64,000 bases of DNA from an uncultured Granulosicoccus sp. (GTDB lineage Bacteria > Pseudomonadota > Gammaproteobacteria > Granulosicoccales > Granulosicoccaceae), in contig CALDSR010000017.1 in assembly GCA_937924505.1 (NCBI GenBank), forward strand, positions 1 to 64,000, in the 5' to 3' direction. The notes beneath the pieces were generated by a model, which was given only the letters and a program-made list of their open reading frames with translations, was not told where the DNA came from and did not search any database. Every line of letters starts with the position of its first letter. Position 1 is the stretch's first letter. The translations under genes were made by a program, and so were the position numbers. Shown in pieces: positions 10,363 to 19,309 of this stretch.

Positions 10363-13300
10363 ATGAGCCCGATCAACAAAATCCTGATTGCCAATCGAGG
10401 CGCTATCGCAACCCGCATCATTCGAACCCTCGATGCCATGGGAATTGCCTCCGTGGCGGTATATGCGGAAAGCGATAGAGACAGTCTGCATGTACAAAGA
10501 GCCACTGAACGCTTCTCTCTCGGTGATGGGTCCGCATCTGACACGTATCTGGATATGGACAAGCTGTTGGCTATTGCAGCTGATGCAGGTTGTCAGGCGA
10601 TTCATCCGGGATACGGTTTTTTAAGCGAGAACAGCGAATTTGTACGTCGTTGTGAAGCGGCCTCCATCGTCTTCATAGGGCCGACCTCCGAACAGATAGA
10701 CATGTTCGGGCAGAAACACATCGCGCGTGAACTTGCACAGTCGGCGGGTGTACCGCTACCACCAGGCTCAAATTTGTTGAATGATCACATTGAGGCCGTG
10801 AACGAGGCGCAGCGCATTGGTTATCCGGTCATGCTTAAGAGCACGGCCGGTGGCGGTGGTATCGGTATGCAGTTATGTACTGACGAGGCGATGCTACTTG
10901 ATACGTTTGACAAGGTTCGAAGACTTGGCAACAGCTACTTTGCCAATGACGGTGTGTTTCTGGAGAAAGCCATCACTGAAGCCAGGCATATTGAAGTGCA
11001 GGTTTTTGGCGATGGTTCGGGTAACGCGATTGCGCTCGGTGAACGGGATTGTTCCGCGCAGAGGCGTAACCAGAAAGTTGTCGAGGAGTGTCCAGCGCCC
11101 AATCTTGACCCGGCACTTCGGGCGCAATTTCATGCAACGGCTGAAGCCTTGCTCGCAAGTGTCAATTATCGCAACGCGGGAACCGTTGAATTCATTCTCG
11201 ATACGCAGACACAGGAATTCTACTTTCTGGAAGTCAATACGCGCTTGCAGGTAGAGCACGGTGTCACCGAGATGGTGTTCGGAGTGGATCTGGTTGAATG
11301 GATGGTGTTGCAAGCTGGCGAAGTGCCAATGCAACTCGAACAGCGCAAGGCGAAGTTGACATCGTCTGGCCATGCTATACAGGTACGCGTTTATGCAGAA
11401 GACCCGTATCGTGATTTTCGCCCCTGTGCAGGGTTGATGTCCTATGTTTCGTTTCCGCAAGGAGACGGCATTCGGATAGATCACTGGATTGAATCAGGTA
11501 TCACAATTCCTGCTGACTTTGACCCAATGCTCGCAAAGGTGTTGGTGCATGCCGATTCACGCGAAAAGTCATTGAACAGCCTGCAGCGTACTTTGGATCA
11601 AATTCAACTTTACGGTAGTGAAACCAATGTGTCTTATCTGCGATCACTAAGCCGTGATGCAGCCGTGACCCAGGGGCGCATGACAACACGCTATCTGGAT
11701 ACTTACGTGTACAAGCCTGCGCGCATCGATGTATTGCGTGGGGGCACGATGACAACGATTCAGGATCTACCGGGCCGCGTGGGCTACTGGCCTGTAGGCA
11801 TTCCACCGTCCGGGCCGTTCGACAGTTTCTCCTTCCAGATTGCCAATCGACTGTTGGGTAACGCTGAGTCGGCAGCCGGTCTTGAGATAACCCTTCAAGG
11901 GCCGTCACTGCAGTTCACCAGCGAATGTCGTTTACTGGTCGCAGGTGGGGATATCGACATTCGTATCGACGGAAAACCAGTTGATACCTGGCGTGTACTC
12001 TCCATTAAAGAAAATCAGGTGCTGGACATCGGCGCACTTAAGGGAGCAGGTGCAAGAGCGTATTTATGTGTGGCCGGTGGTATTCAATGTCCCGAGTATC
12101 TGGGTTCCCGATCGACATTTACATTGGGATTGTTTGGTGGACATAACGGTGCGGCACTCAAAGCCGGCGATGTATTGCATTTGAGCAGTGAGGCTGCAGG
12201 TGCCGAAAATGTAGTTCAACAGGCGTTGATAGAACCTTCTTCATCTTCTTCACCGGCTGCATCCACATCATTTTTACGCCCCAAAATGTCAAATGACTGG
12301 TCAGTGCGGGTGATCTATGGTCCGCACGGTGCACCGGATTTCTTTACCGCGCATGACATCGAGCAACTTTTCAGTACGGCCTGGCAAGTACATTACAACT
12401 CCAGTCGCACCGGTGTACGTTTGATTGGTCCAACACCGGAGTGGGCTCGAAGCGACGGTGGTGAGGCCGGTCTTCATCCGTCAAACATTCATGACAACGC
12501 CTACGCATTCGGCAGTATCGATTTTACCGGCGATATGCCAGTCATACTCGGTCCGGATGGCCCCTCACTCGGTGGTTTTGTTTGTCCTGCAACGGTCATT
12601 CATGCGGATTTGTGGAAAATAGGCCAGCTTCGCGCTGGAGACACGGTCAACTTTACGGCTGTGAGTGTTGACGAGGCTGTTGCACTGGACAAGGCGCAGC
12701 AGCAGCAGATAGCAGACATATCTGTCGCTACACCAAGCCCTATCGCCGTGAGTGAGCAGGCGCGCGAAAATGCAGCGGCGAGTGTCAATGCGCTGGTTAA
12801 CGATGCACCTGGTCAGCCTGTACTGTTGCGGTCGTCTGTTTCATCTGATGCGTCGAATGAGCTTACGGTATCTGCTGTCATCAGAACTCGAGAAGCGGGA
12901 GTGGGTGGCGTAGCGGCTGTCTACCGTCTGGCGGGCGATCGGTTTTTGTTGATCGAATACGGTGAGCCACAACTTGATCTGGTTTCACGTTTCAGAGTGC
13001 ATGCGCTGATGCAGTGGCTCGATGAGAACCCCCTGGGCGGTATCATCGAACTGACACCCGGCATACGTTCATTGCAAGTGCACTACGACAGCCATGTCAT
13101 AACACTTGATGATCTGCTCGATCACTTGATGCAGGCAGAAGCGACCCTCGATGCAACAGCAGACTCTGTCGCTGTACCGTCCCGAATCGTACACCTGCCG
13201 CTATCCTGGGATGATGAAGCCTGTCAGCTGGCAGTGCAGAAGTATGATCAATCGGTTCGCAAGGATGCTCCGTGGTTTCCGAGTAATCTGGAATTCATCC

Positions 13301-14121
13301 GGCGTATTAATGGATTGGACTCGATAGAAGATGTCAAGAAGATCGTCTTTGATGCATCTTATCTTGTCATGGGTCTGGGTGATGTTTATCTGGGCGCACC
13401 GGTCGCGACACCGGTCAACCCGGCGCATCGTCTGGTGACCACCAAGTACAATCCGGCGCGCACTTGGACGGCGGAAAATTCTGTCGGCATTGGCGGCTCG
13501 TATCTGTGTGTGTACGGCATGGAAGGCCCGGGTGGTTATCAGTTCGTAGGCCGCACCTTGCAGATGTGGAATCGTTACAAGCAGACCACTGACTTTGAAA
13601 AACCTTGGTTGCTGCGCTTTTTTGACCAGATCCGTTTCTATGAAGTCACACATGAAGAGTTAACCGAGATTCGCAAGGAATTTCCACATGGTCGCTATTC
13701 AGTCGACATTGAACAGACGGAATTTTCACTGGCCGATTTTCAATCACTTGTCAAAGATAATCAGGAAGACATCAGCGCCTTTCGTGTACAGCGTGAGCAG
13801 GCATTTGAAAACGAGCTGAACGAGTGGAAGGCAACGGGACAATTCAATGTCTCAACCGTCGAGCCTGAAACGACCGATGTACAAATTAATTGGCCGGACG
13901 ACTGTGTTGTTATTGAAAGTCCTGTTTCCGGCAGCTTGTGGCAGAACTGTGTCAGTGATGGTGAATCAGTAAATGAGGGCCAAACACTGATGGTCCTTGA
14001 GTCAATGAAGATGGAAATAAGCGTATCGGCGCCTGATGATCTGCGCGTGAAACAAGTTCTTTTTGAAACGGGTCAACGCGTCACAGCGGGCCAACCATTG
14101 ATCGTATTGGAGTCAGCATGA
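10363..14121 (+). CDS. Biotin-dependent guanidine (urea-type) carboxylase
   Basis: ATP- and bicarbonate-dependent carboxylase of 1252 residues. An N-terminal biotin carboxylase (about 1-445, with the glycine-rich KSTAGGGGIGMQ ATP loop and EVNTRLQVEHGVTE) is followed by the AHS2/KipA-like domain (TIQDLPGRVGYWPVG), the AHS1/KipI-like domain (about 840-1060) and a C-terminal biotinyl domain with LESMKMEI, the biotinylated Lys being near residue 1216. It is annotated as urea carboxylase by homology, but the guanidine riboswitch and the DUF1989 pair indicate guanidine as substrate. The stop overlaps the allophanate hydrolase start by 4 nt (ATGA). Confidence 0.93.
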   Translation: MSPINKILIANRGAIATRIIRTLDAMGIASVAVYAESDRDSLHVQRATERFSLGDGSASDTYLDMDKLLAIAADAGCQAIHPGYGFLSENSEFVRRCEAASIVFIGPTSEQIDMFGQKHIARELAQSAGVPLPPGSNLLNDHIEAVNEAQRIGYPVMLKSTAGGGGIGMQLCTDEAMLLDTFDKVRRLGNSYFANDGVFLEKAITEARHIEVQVFGDGSGNAIALGERDCSAQRRNQKVVEECPAPNLDPALRAQFHATAEALLASVNYRNAGTVEFILDTQTQEFYFLEVNTRLQVEHGVTEMVFGVDLVEWMVLQAGEVPMQLEQRKAKLTSSGHAIQVRVYAEDPYRDFRPCAGLMSYVSFPQGDGIRIDHWIESGITIPADFDPMLAKVLVHADSREKSLNSLQRTLDQIQLYGSETNVSYLRSLSRDAAVTQGRMTTRYLDTYVYKPARIDVLRGGTMTTIQDLPGRVGYWPVGIPPSGPFDSFSFQIANRLLGNAESAAGLEITLQGPSLQFTSECRLLVAGGDIDIRIDGKPVDTWRVLSIKENQVLDIGALKGAGARAYLCVAGGIQCPEYLGSRSTFTLGLFGGHNGAALKAGDVLHLSSEAAGAENVVQQALIEPSSSSSPAASTSFLRPKMSNDWSVRVIYGPHGAPDFFTAHDIEQLFSTAWQVHYNSSRTGVRLIGPTPEWARSDGGEAGLHPSNIHDNAYAFGSIDFTGDMPVILGPDGPSLGGFVCPATVIHADLWKIGQLRAGDTVNFTAVSVDEAVALDKAQQQQIADISVATPSPIAVSEQARENAAASVNALVNDAPGQPVLLRSSVSSDASNELTVSAVIRTREAGVGGVAAVYRLAGDRFLLIEYGEPQLDLVSRFRVHALMQWLDENPLGGIIELTPGIRSLQVHYDSHVITLDDLLDHLMQAEATLDATADSVAVPSRIVHLPLSWDDEACQLAVQKYDQSVRKDAPWFPSNLEFIRRINGLDSIEDVKKIVFDASYLVMGLGDVYLGAPVATPVNPAHRLVTTKYNPARTWTAENSVGIGGSYLCVYGMEGPGGYQFVGRTLQMWNRYKQTTDFEKPWLLRFFDQIRFYEVTHEELTEIRKEFPHGRYSVDIEQTEFSLADFQSLVKDNQEDISAFRVQREQAFENELNEWKATGQFNVSTVEPETTDVQINWPDDCVVIESPVSGSLWQNCVSDGESVNEGQTLMVLESMKMEISVSAPDDLRVKQVLFETGQRVTAGQPLIVLESA

Positions 14122-15587
14122 GTAGCCCGATGGATATGTCGCTTGCTGGTATACGCGCTTTTTACTCGACAGGCAAAACACCAGTTGACCTGATGGCAGC
14201 TCTTCGCCAACGTGCCAGTGAGTTTGAAGAACATAACATCTGGATTCATTTGATCAGTGAATCCGAATTGCAGCCGTGGGTCGATGCTTTACAAGACAAG
14301 AGCCCGGACGAGACACCACTATGGGGCGTGCCCTTTGTACTGAAGGACAATATTGATCTTGCTGGGATTCCGACTACGGCGGCTTGTGAAGCCTTTGCTT
14401 ACACGCCTACGGAATCAGCCTATGTCATACGACAGCTGCTCGATGCAGGTGCCTTGCCGCTGGGCAAGGCGAATCTTGATCAATTTGCAACCGGGCTTAA
14501 TGGCACAAGATCCCCCTGGGGCCCCTGCCGTAACAGTTTTGACAAGCAATACATCAGTGGTGGATCTAGTGCAGGCTCTGCCGTTTCAGTTGCATTGGGT
14601 CTGGCAAGCTTCAGTCTCGGGACCGACACTGCGGGTTCCGGTCGAATACCGGCTTGCTTCAATAATCTGATTGGTGTGAAACCCACGCGCGGTTTGCTAT
14701 CGACAACCGGTGTGGTTCCCGCGTGTCGCAGTCTCGATTGTGTCAGCATCTTCGCGTTGCACAGTGACGATGCTAACGAGATTCTTGCGGTTGCAGAAGG
14801 TTTTGATGAGGCTGACGGTTATGCTCAGGTCAATCCGCACGATAATTCCTCACGCTACTACGGTTATCGGGACGGCGGCATAACGCTAGGCGTTCTGGCT
14901 GCATCGGATTTGAAGTTCTTTGGTGATGAACAGTATCAGTCAGCCTACCAGGTCACTCTACAGAAGCTTCAGGACGATGGATTTGATCTGGTCGAGATTG
15001 ACTATGCACCTTTTGATGAGGTAGCGCGATTGCTCTACGAGGGGCCATGGGTGGCTGAACGCTATGTCGCGACATTGCCATTGATAGAGGAACAAGCTGA
15101 GGAAGTATTTCCGGTTGTCAGGGATATCATTGCACCCGGTGGAGAACCCAGTGCAGCGTCATTGTTTCTCGCAGAATATCGCTTACATGATTTGAAGCTA
15201 AAGTGTGCATCGCAACTGGCACCACTGGATGCATTACTGACACCCACCGCTGGCCGCCTGTTTACAGTGAATGAGATGCTTGAAGAGCCCATTCGACGGA
15301 ATAGCGAGTTGGGTTACTACATGAATTTCATGAATCTGTTGAATATGGCGGCTGTGTCTGTGCCAACAGCCTTCACCGGACAGGGCTTGCCGTTTGGTAT
15401 CACCTTGGGCGCGCCTGCGTTTACTGATCGTCGCTTGCTGTCCATTGCCAATCGTATTCAGAAGGTGTGCTCATTGACTATGGCGACCAGTGATCTGCCC
15501 GTGCCTCTCTATCGCAAACGCAGGTTGTACGAACCGATTGTACAGAGGTGGTGGTCTGTGGCGCCCACTTGCAAGGCATGCCGCTGA
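14118..15587 (+). CDS. atzF: Allophanate hydrolase, amidase domain (frame broken near 15546)
   Basis: Hydrolyses allophanate, the last step of the guanidine pathway. The amidase-signature domain is complete: catalytic Lys in VLKDNIDLAG, then GGSSAGSAVSVALGLASFS and GTDTAGSGRIPA carrying the cis-Ser and Ser nucleophile. The last 15 codons or so (WWSVAPTCKACR) are out of frame: the family continues with V-CGAH-L-GMPLN, which appears one frame back at 15548-15922. One missing base around 15545-15548 would explain it. With the second part the protein would be about 600 residues, the normal AtzF length. The amidase domain alone may still be active. Confidence 0.9.
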   Translation: MSSPMDMSLAGIRAFYSTGKTPVDLMAALRQRASEFEEHNIWIHLISESELQPWVDALQDKSPDETPLWGVPFVLKDNIDLAGIPTTAACEAFAYTPTESAYVIRQLLDAGALPLGKANLDQFATGLNGTRSPWGPCRNSFDKQYISGGSSAGSAVSVALGLASFSLGTDTAGSGRIPACFNNLIGVKPTRGLLSTTGVVPACRSLDCVSIFALHSDDANEILAVAEGFDEADGYAQVNPHDNSSRYYGYRDGGITLGVLAASDLKFFGDEQYQSAYQVTLQKLQDDGFDLVEIDYAPFDEVARLLYEGPWVAERYVATLPLIEEQAEEVFPVVRDIIAPGGEPSAASLFLAEYRLHDLKLKCASQLAPLDALLTPTAGRLFTVNEMLEEPIRRNSELGYYMNFMNLLNMAAVSVPTAFTGQGLPFGITLGAPAFTDRRLLSIANRIQKVCSLTMATSDLPVPLYRKRRLYEPIVQRWWSVAPTCKACR

Positions 15588-15922
15588 ACTGGCAATTGAC
15601 TGAGCGCGGTGCGCATCTCGTGGAAAGCACAAAAACCTCAGCTGATTATCGCTTGTATGCCATGCACGAAGAGCCAATCCAGCGGCCAGCCCTGGTCCGT
15701 GTCGACGAAGGGGGCACATCGATAGACGTTGAAGTGTGGCGGCTACCCACTGCCGAGTTAGGCAGCTTTCTGCAAGGGGTGGCAGCACCGCTTGGACTCG
15801 GACGGGTTTCGATCAAGGATGGCCGTCAACTGTGTGGGTTTATCGCAGAAGCCTGCGCAATGGCCAATGCTACAGATATCAGTGAAACAGGAGGATGGAA
15901 GGTGTATCAGTCGCGACTGTAG
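15548..15922 (+). pseudogene. atzF: Allophanate hydrolase C-terminal domain, out of frame with the amidase
   Basis: Encodes about 124 residues beginning VVVCGAHLQGMPLNWQLTER and including YRLYAMHEEPIQRPALVRV, LGSFLQGVAAPLGLG and CGFIAEACAM, the C-terminal domain of AtzF/DUR1-type allophanate hydrolases. It overlaps the end of the amidase frame by 40 nt at a -1 offset. No Shine-Dalgarno precedes it, so it is not likely a separate gene. Either a recent one-base deletion or a sequencing error separates it from the amidase domain. A programmed -1 shift is less likely because I see no slippery heptamer in AGAGGTGGTGG. Confidence 0.85.
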
Positions 15923-15955
15923 CGGTTACAGTCGTTAGAGTTCTGAGTTGGCTTG

Positions 15956-15979
15956 ATGCTTTACTGAACTCCGGTTCAT
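15956..15979 (+). repeat. Short dispersed repeat, second copy of 3838-3861
   Basis: ATGCTTTACTGAA, two variable bases, then CCGGTTCAT occurs at 3838-3861 (between coaBC and radC) and again here, 22 of 24 bases identical. In this copy it directly abuts the second ferredoxin remnant. In the first location the homologous remnant is 1.4 kb downstream, beyond radC and higBA. Confidence 0.5.
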
Positions 15980-15981
15980 AT

Positions 15982-16116
15982 GGGCTAATAGATTCTTCAA
16001 TTCCGTGAAACCATTATCTAAGTATCCATATCCATATATCCAGCACGAGTTTTCGCAGGAAGTGTCGACCATGATGCCGACGCGTTTAAGTGCCGACAAA
16101 ACAGTTTCTTTGGACG
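15982..16116 (-). pseudogene. Second, internally deleted copy of the ferredoxin-domain remnant
   Basis: On the plus strand GGCTAATAGATTCTTC and the following bases match 5285-5330, then jump after CAGCAC to TTTTCGCA and match 5475-5530 (TTTAAGTGCCGA, TTTCTTTGGA). Relative to the 5320-5690 copy about 140 bases encoding the 2Fe-2S cluster region are deleted and many substitutions have built up. It is non-functional and records a duplication or transfer of the same segment. Confidence 0.65.
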
Positions 16117-16157
16117 ATTGTTGTAGGGGAACAGTGTCGCTGTGAACATGCCTGAGA

Positions 16158-16517
16158 TTAACGCCGTTTTTTTAAGAAAGATTTCAGATCCGCGAACGGT
16201 TGGTGCTTCGCCAGCTCTGCTTGCTCTTGTTTGCTGGACGTCGTCTTTTCTACAAGACGTTGGTGTTCGTTGTCATGACAGTAAACGCAAAGTAATTCCC
16301 AGTTGCTGCCGTCGGTCGGGTTATTGTCGTGGTTGTGGTCGCGGTGGTGCACGGTCAGCTCCTGGACATTGGCGCGGTTGAATTCCCTCGCGCAGCGGCC
16401 GCAAATCCACGGATAGAGTTTTAATGCTCGCTGGCGATAACCGCTTTCGCGACTGGCATAGTCGGCCCTCGCGGTTGCGACCAGTTTTTCGAGTTTGTTC
16501 GGATCAGGATTCTTCAT
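16158..16517 (-). CDS. yajD: YajD-type HNH endonuclease family protein
   Basis: Small 119-residue HNH nuclease-like protein of unknown role. A CGRCAREF zinc-knuckle motif is followed by the HNH core HHRDHNHDNNPTDGSNWELL and a second CVYCHDNEH knuckle, matching YajD (about 115 residues). The C-terminus is Lys/Arg-rich (SFLKKRR). It stands alone between two decayed loci, so it may itself be mobile or recently acquired. Nuclease activity is inferred from the motif only. Confidence 0.88.
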   Translation of the reverse strand: MKNPDPNKLEKLVATARADYASRESGYRQRALKLYPWICGRCAREFNRANVQELTVHHRDHNHDNNPTDGSNWELLCVYCHDNEHQRLVEKTTSSKQEQAELAKHQPFADLKSFLKKRR

Positions 16518-16599
16518 GGGTCCAAAATGATATTATCAAGTTCTCAGAAAATGCCGAAGACAAGTTGACAGCTTACTCGTAGGTAGATCCCATCGAATC

Positions 16600-16850
16600 A
16601 TGGTATAGCAATCGACTCGAGATCATATTCTGGATAGTGCACAGACCCTGGTGCGAACGCGAGGATTCAATGTCTATACCTATGCCGATATTGTTTCAGA
16701 ACTTGGTGTCAGAAAAGCCAGTGTCTATTATCACTTCCCATTCAATTTTGATCTGGAGACAGAATTGCTCGAGCGCTACCGATCGGAGTTTTTCGTCGGC
16801 ATAGGCACCCTAAAGTCCAGCGTTGATTCCACCAGAGTACAAGGCAGCCC
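16600..16850 (+). pseudogene. TetR/AcrR regulator remnant with in-frame stop
   Basis: From ATG 16600 the frame reads M V stop (TAG at 16606-16608) and then QSTRDHILDSAQTLVRTRGF, continuing NVYTYADIVSELGVRKASVYYHF, a textbook TetR helix-turn-helix. The effector-domain part dissolves after about 60 further codons and there is no full-length ligand domain. The amber codon at position 3 and the missing C-terminus make this a pseudogene. Translation from a downstream codon could only yield a partial DNA-binding domain. Confidence 0.7.
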
Positions 16851-17162
16851 GCGGTTCGGCGGTTGCCGGAATGGCGAAAGCGTTCGAACTTAGGGTCATT
16901 GCGAATCAGCAGAAGACTAGAGGCTTGTTTTCCGCAGGCGGAACCCCAGGCACATCGCAGTCAATACCTGTGATGATTGCTTTGCCCATTGGCATACCAG
17001 CGGTTGTTTCTACCCGATAATGTGACACTTAAAGTAACGTTCTTAACCTATTGATAATTACAGATCAAGTTGTTAATATCGGGACACATTTCACATTGTA
17101 TTAGCTTTTTGTCTCATGAAGAGGCATCAGGTTCGTGAACCTCTTTAGCCCATCGGAGTGTC
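16851..17162. other. Intergenic stretch before the GGDEF-EAL gene
   Basis: Continues out of the TetR remnant. No complete gene is visible. The last 130 bases are A/T-rich and presumably hold the promoter of the downstream gene, but no clear -35/-10 pair stands out. Confidence 0.35.
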
Positions 17163-19211
17163 ATGGCGTCTCGTTTTTCAGCATCACATTTACGTCCTGT
17201 AAAAAGTCCGAACATCAGTGCTGCTGGGTGCGAGATTGTTCCGAACTCCAGTGCTGACGGCTCTGTGGAAAATGGCATCGTTCTGGATGACAATAATCCC
17301 GGAGACCACTCGGCCAAAATTGAGTCTGGCCTAATCAGGCAATCTACTCCTGTGTCGGAAAAAGCCTCGCACGAATCAAGACTGAATGTTTGGGCAAAGC
17401 AGGATCTGGATAGTCGGCTTCTTGATGCTGCCAACGCCGCACCTGTGGGATTAATCACGATAGATGTCGCGGGGCGCATCCTGACAGCCAATAAATCCTG
17501 CAAGAGTATTATCGGTATTCCAGCGACCGTGCTCGTGGGTTCGGTGTTCTCCGACTACCTGTGCGACGAATCCGCTGAGGCTTTTCTGAAAGGGCTGAGC
17601 CGCTCGATGGATGTCGTTCCAATTTCTGGCAACGAAGTGGCTTTGTGCTTCACTCACCACTTGCTTTCAACGCGTTCTATACAGGCAACGATCACCATGT
17701 CAAAACTGACGAGTGATGGTTACATAGAATACATCATCGTACTTCTGGATAAGTCAAAGCAAAGGCAAATTGAAAAGCAGCTGCGAAATTCAAAAGAATA
17801 TCTGGAGAGATTGGCGACACATGATGCTTTGACAGGTTTACCTAATCGCATCCACTTCACTGACGCCTTGCGTGCCGCCATGCTTAACTCGCGAAAGGCC
17901 AAACGCGAACTGGCCCTATTGTATTTCGATATAGACGGCTTTAAGGCTGTCAATGATCAGCATGGTCATCATGTGGGAGACAGTCTACTTCGTGAGATCG
18001 CCAATCGACTCAGGATCCGCACGGTCGAAGTGGGTAAATTGGCTCGATTGGGTGGCGATGAGTTTACGATGATTCTGGAGCACTCTGGAACCTACGAATC
18101 CCTATGCCAGGAAGCCGAAAAAGTACGTCAGGCCATCAGCGAGCCTGTGCACGCATCATCAAAAACACTGCATGTTTCTGCCAGTATTGGTATTGCCATA
18201 TATCCAGAGTATGCGAAAACTCCCAGACAACTGATTCAGTATGCTGATACAGCTATGTATCAAGCAAAGGAGATGGGAGGGAACTGTGTGGTCAAATTTT
18301 CAGCACAGCATCAAGAGAAACTGAAACGCACGGCGAGTTTGGAAAATGATCTTGGGCAAAGCATAGAAAATTCAGACTTCTATCTCGATTTTCAGCCAAT
18401 AATTAGTAGCGAAACTGGTCAGGTGGACGTGCTCGAAGTGCTGATCAGATGGGCGCACCCTGAATACGGGGTAGTATCGCCAGAGGAGTTTATTCCAATA
18501 GCCGAGCGATCAAGACATATGTCGATACTGGGCAACTGGATTATTGAATCTACCTGTCGTGTTTGCCAGCAATTACTCAATGACGGTATCAAGATGAGAT
18601 TTGCTATCAATCTCTCGCCTGTTCAGCTAAACAACAGCAATTTGGCTTACGATATTCGTAATTGTATTGATAAATATGGTCTAAGCCCGGACCTTTTTGA
18701 TCTGGAGATTACCGAAAGCTGTGTCATGAGCGATATCAATTGCGCCTTGACACAAATCAATGAGTTGGGAGAGCACGGGTTTGCCTTGGCTGTTGACGAT
18801 TTTGGAACCGGTCATTCATCCCTTGCGCGTTTATCCAGTTTACCCGTATCAAAGATAAAGCTTGATCGATTATTTATATCTGATCTGGTGAGCAACAAAG
18901 ATTCAAGAATTATTGTCAAGGGTTTTATCGGTATCGCACATGAGCTGGGTATGACTGTTGTTGCGGAGGGTGTAGAGCAGGATCAACAGCTGGAATTACT
19001 TCAATTGTACGGCTGCGAATACTTGCAAGGCTTTGGTATCCTGCAACCGTGCTCTGAGAAAGAGTTACCCGGCTTGCTTGGGAAAGGTATTGAAGCGTTT
19101 AAATCTATCGCGTCTGATAACGCAGAGGTGTCTGAGAAACTGGTGTCAGATAGTATTGCTGTTGATGAAAGCAGTACATCAACTGAGAGTCTGTCACTGA
19201 ACATCGGGTAA
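17163..19211 (+). CDS. PAS-GGDEF-EAL cyclic-di-GMP signalling protein
   Basis: 682 residues, no transmembrane segment evident. After a variable N-terminus (1-80) come a PAS domain (about 83-200), GGDEF (about 213-380) and EAL (about 395-650). The diguanylate cyclase signature is intact (GGDEF 297-301, with DIDGFKAVND), but the RxxD inhibitory site just upstream is not present. In the phosphodiesterase domain the name motif reads EVL (425-427) instead of EAL, while NLSP, EITES (515-519), DDFGTG (545-550) and VAEGVE are kept, so hydrolysis remains plausible. GGAG stands 4 nt before ATG 17163. It converges on the BLUF-CheBR gene. Confidence 0.93.
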   Translation: MASRFSASHLRPVKSPNISAAGCEIVPNSSADGSVENGIVLDDNNPGDHSAKIESGLIRQSTPVSEKASHESRLNVWAKQDLDSRLLDAANAAPVGLITIDVAGRILTANKSCKSIIGIPATVLVGSVFSDYLCDESAEAFLKGLSRSMDVVPISGNEVALCFTHHLLSTRSIQATITMSKLTSDGYIEYIIVLLDKSKQRQIEKQLRNSKEYLERLATHDALTGLPNRIHFTDALRAAMLNSRKAKRELALLYFDIDGFKAVNDQHGHHVGDSLLREIANRLRIRTVEVGKLARLGGDEFTMILEHSGTYESLCQEAEKVRQAISEPVHASSKTLHVSASIGIAIYPEYAKTPRQLIQYADTAMYQAKEMGGNCVVKFSAQHQEKLKRTASLENDLGQSIENSDFYLDFQPIISSETGQVDVLEVLIRWAHPEYGVVSPEEFIPIAERSRHMSILGNWIIESTCRVCQQLLNDGIKMRFAINLSPVQLNNSNLAYDIRNCIDKYGLSPDLFDLEITESCVMSDINCALTQINELGEHGFALAVDDFGTGHSSLARLSSLPVSKIKLDRLFISDLVSNKDSRIIVKGFIGIAHELGMTVVAEGVEQDQQLELLQLYGCEYLQGFGILQPCSEKELPGLLGKGIEAFKSIASDNAEVSEKLVSDSIAVDESSTSTESLSLNIG

Positions 19212-19221
19212 AGCAATGAAT

Positions 19222-19260
19222 GGGGCGCATTAGTACAGCGCCCCTTGATCTTGATTTTTT
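19222..19260 (+). terminator. Rho-independent terminator after the GGDEF-EAL gene
   Basis: GGGGCGC (19222-19228) and GCGCCCC (19238-19244) form a perfect 7-bp GC stem with a 9-nt loop, followed by a T-rich tract ending in TTTTTT (19255-19260). It lies 10 nt after the stop codon. The T-run begins some 10 nt after the stem, so efficiency may be moderate. Confidence 0.7.
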
Positions 19261-19309
19261 ATCTCTTGGCGATTGCTTTAGGTTTGGGATGTCGCATGCC
19301 GTGAATATC

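Noticed and set aside
10894..11484. 196-codon minus-strand frame opposite the carboxylase
   Set aside because: Lies entirely within the biotin carboxylase domain and resembles no family.
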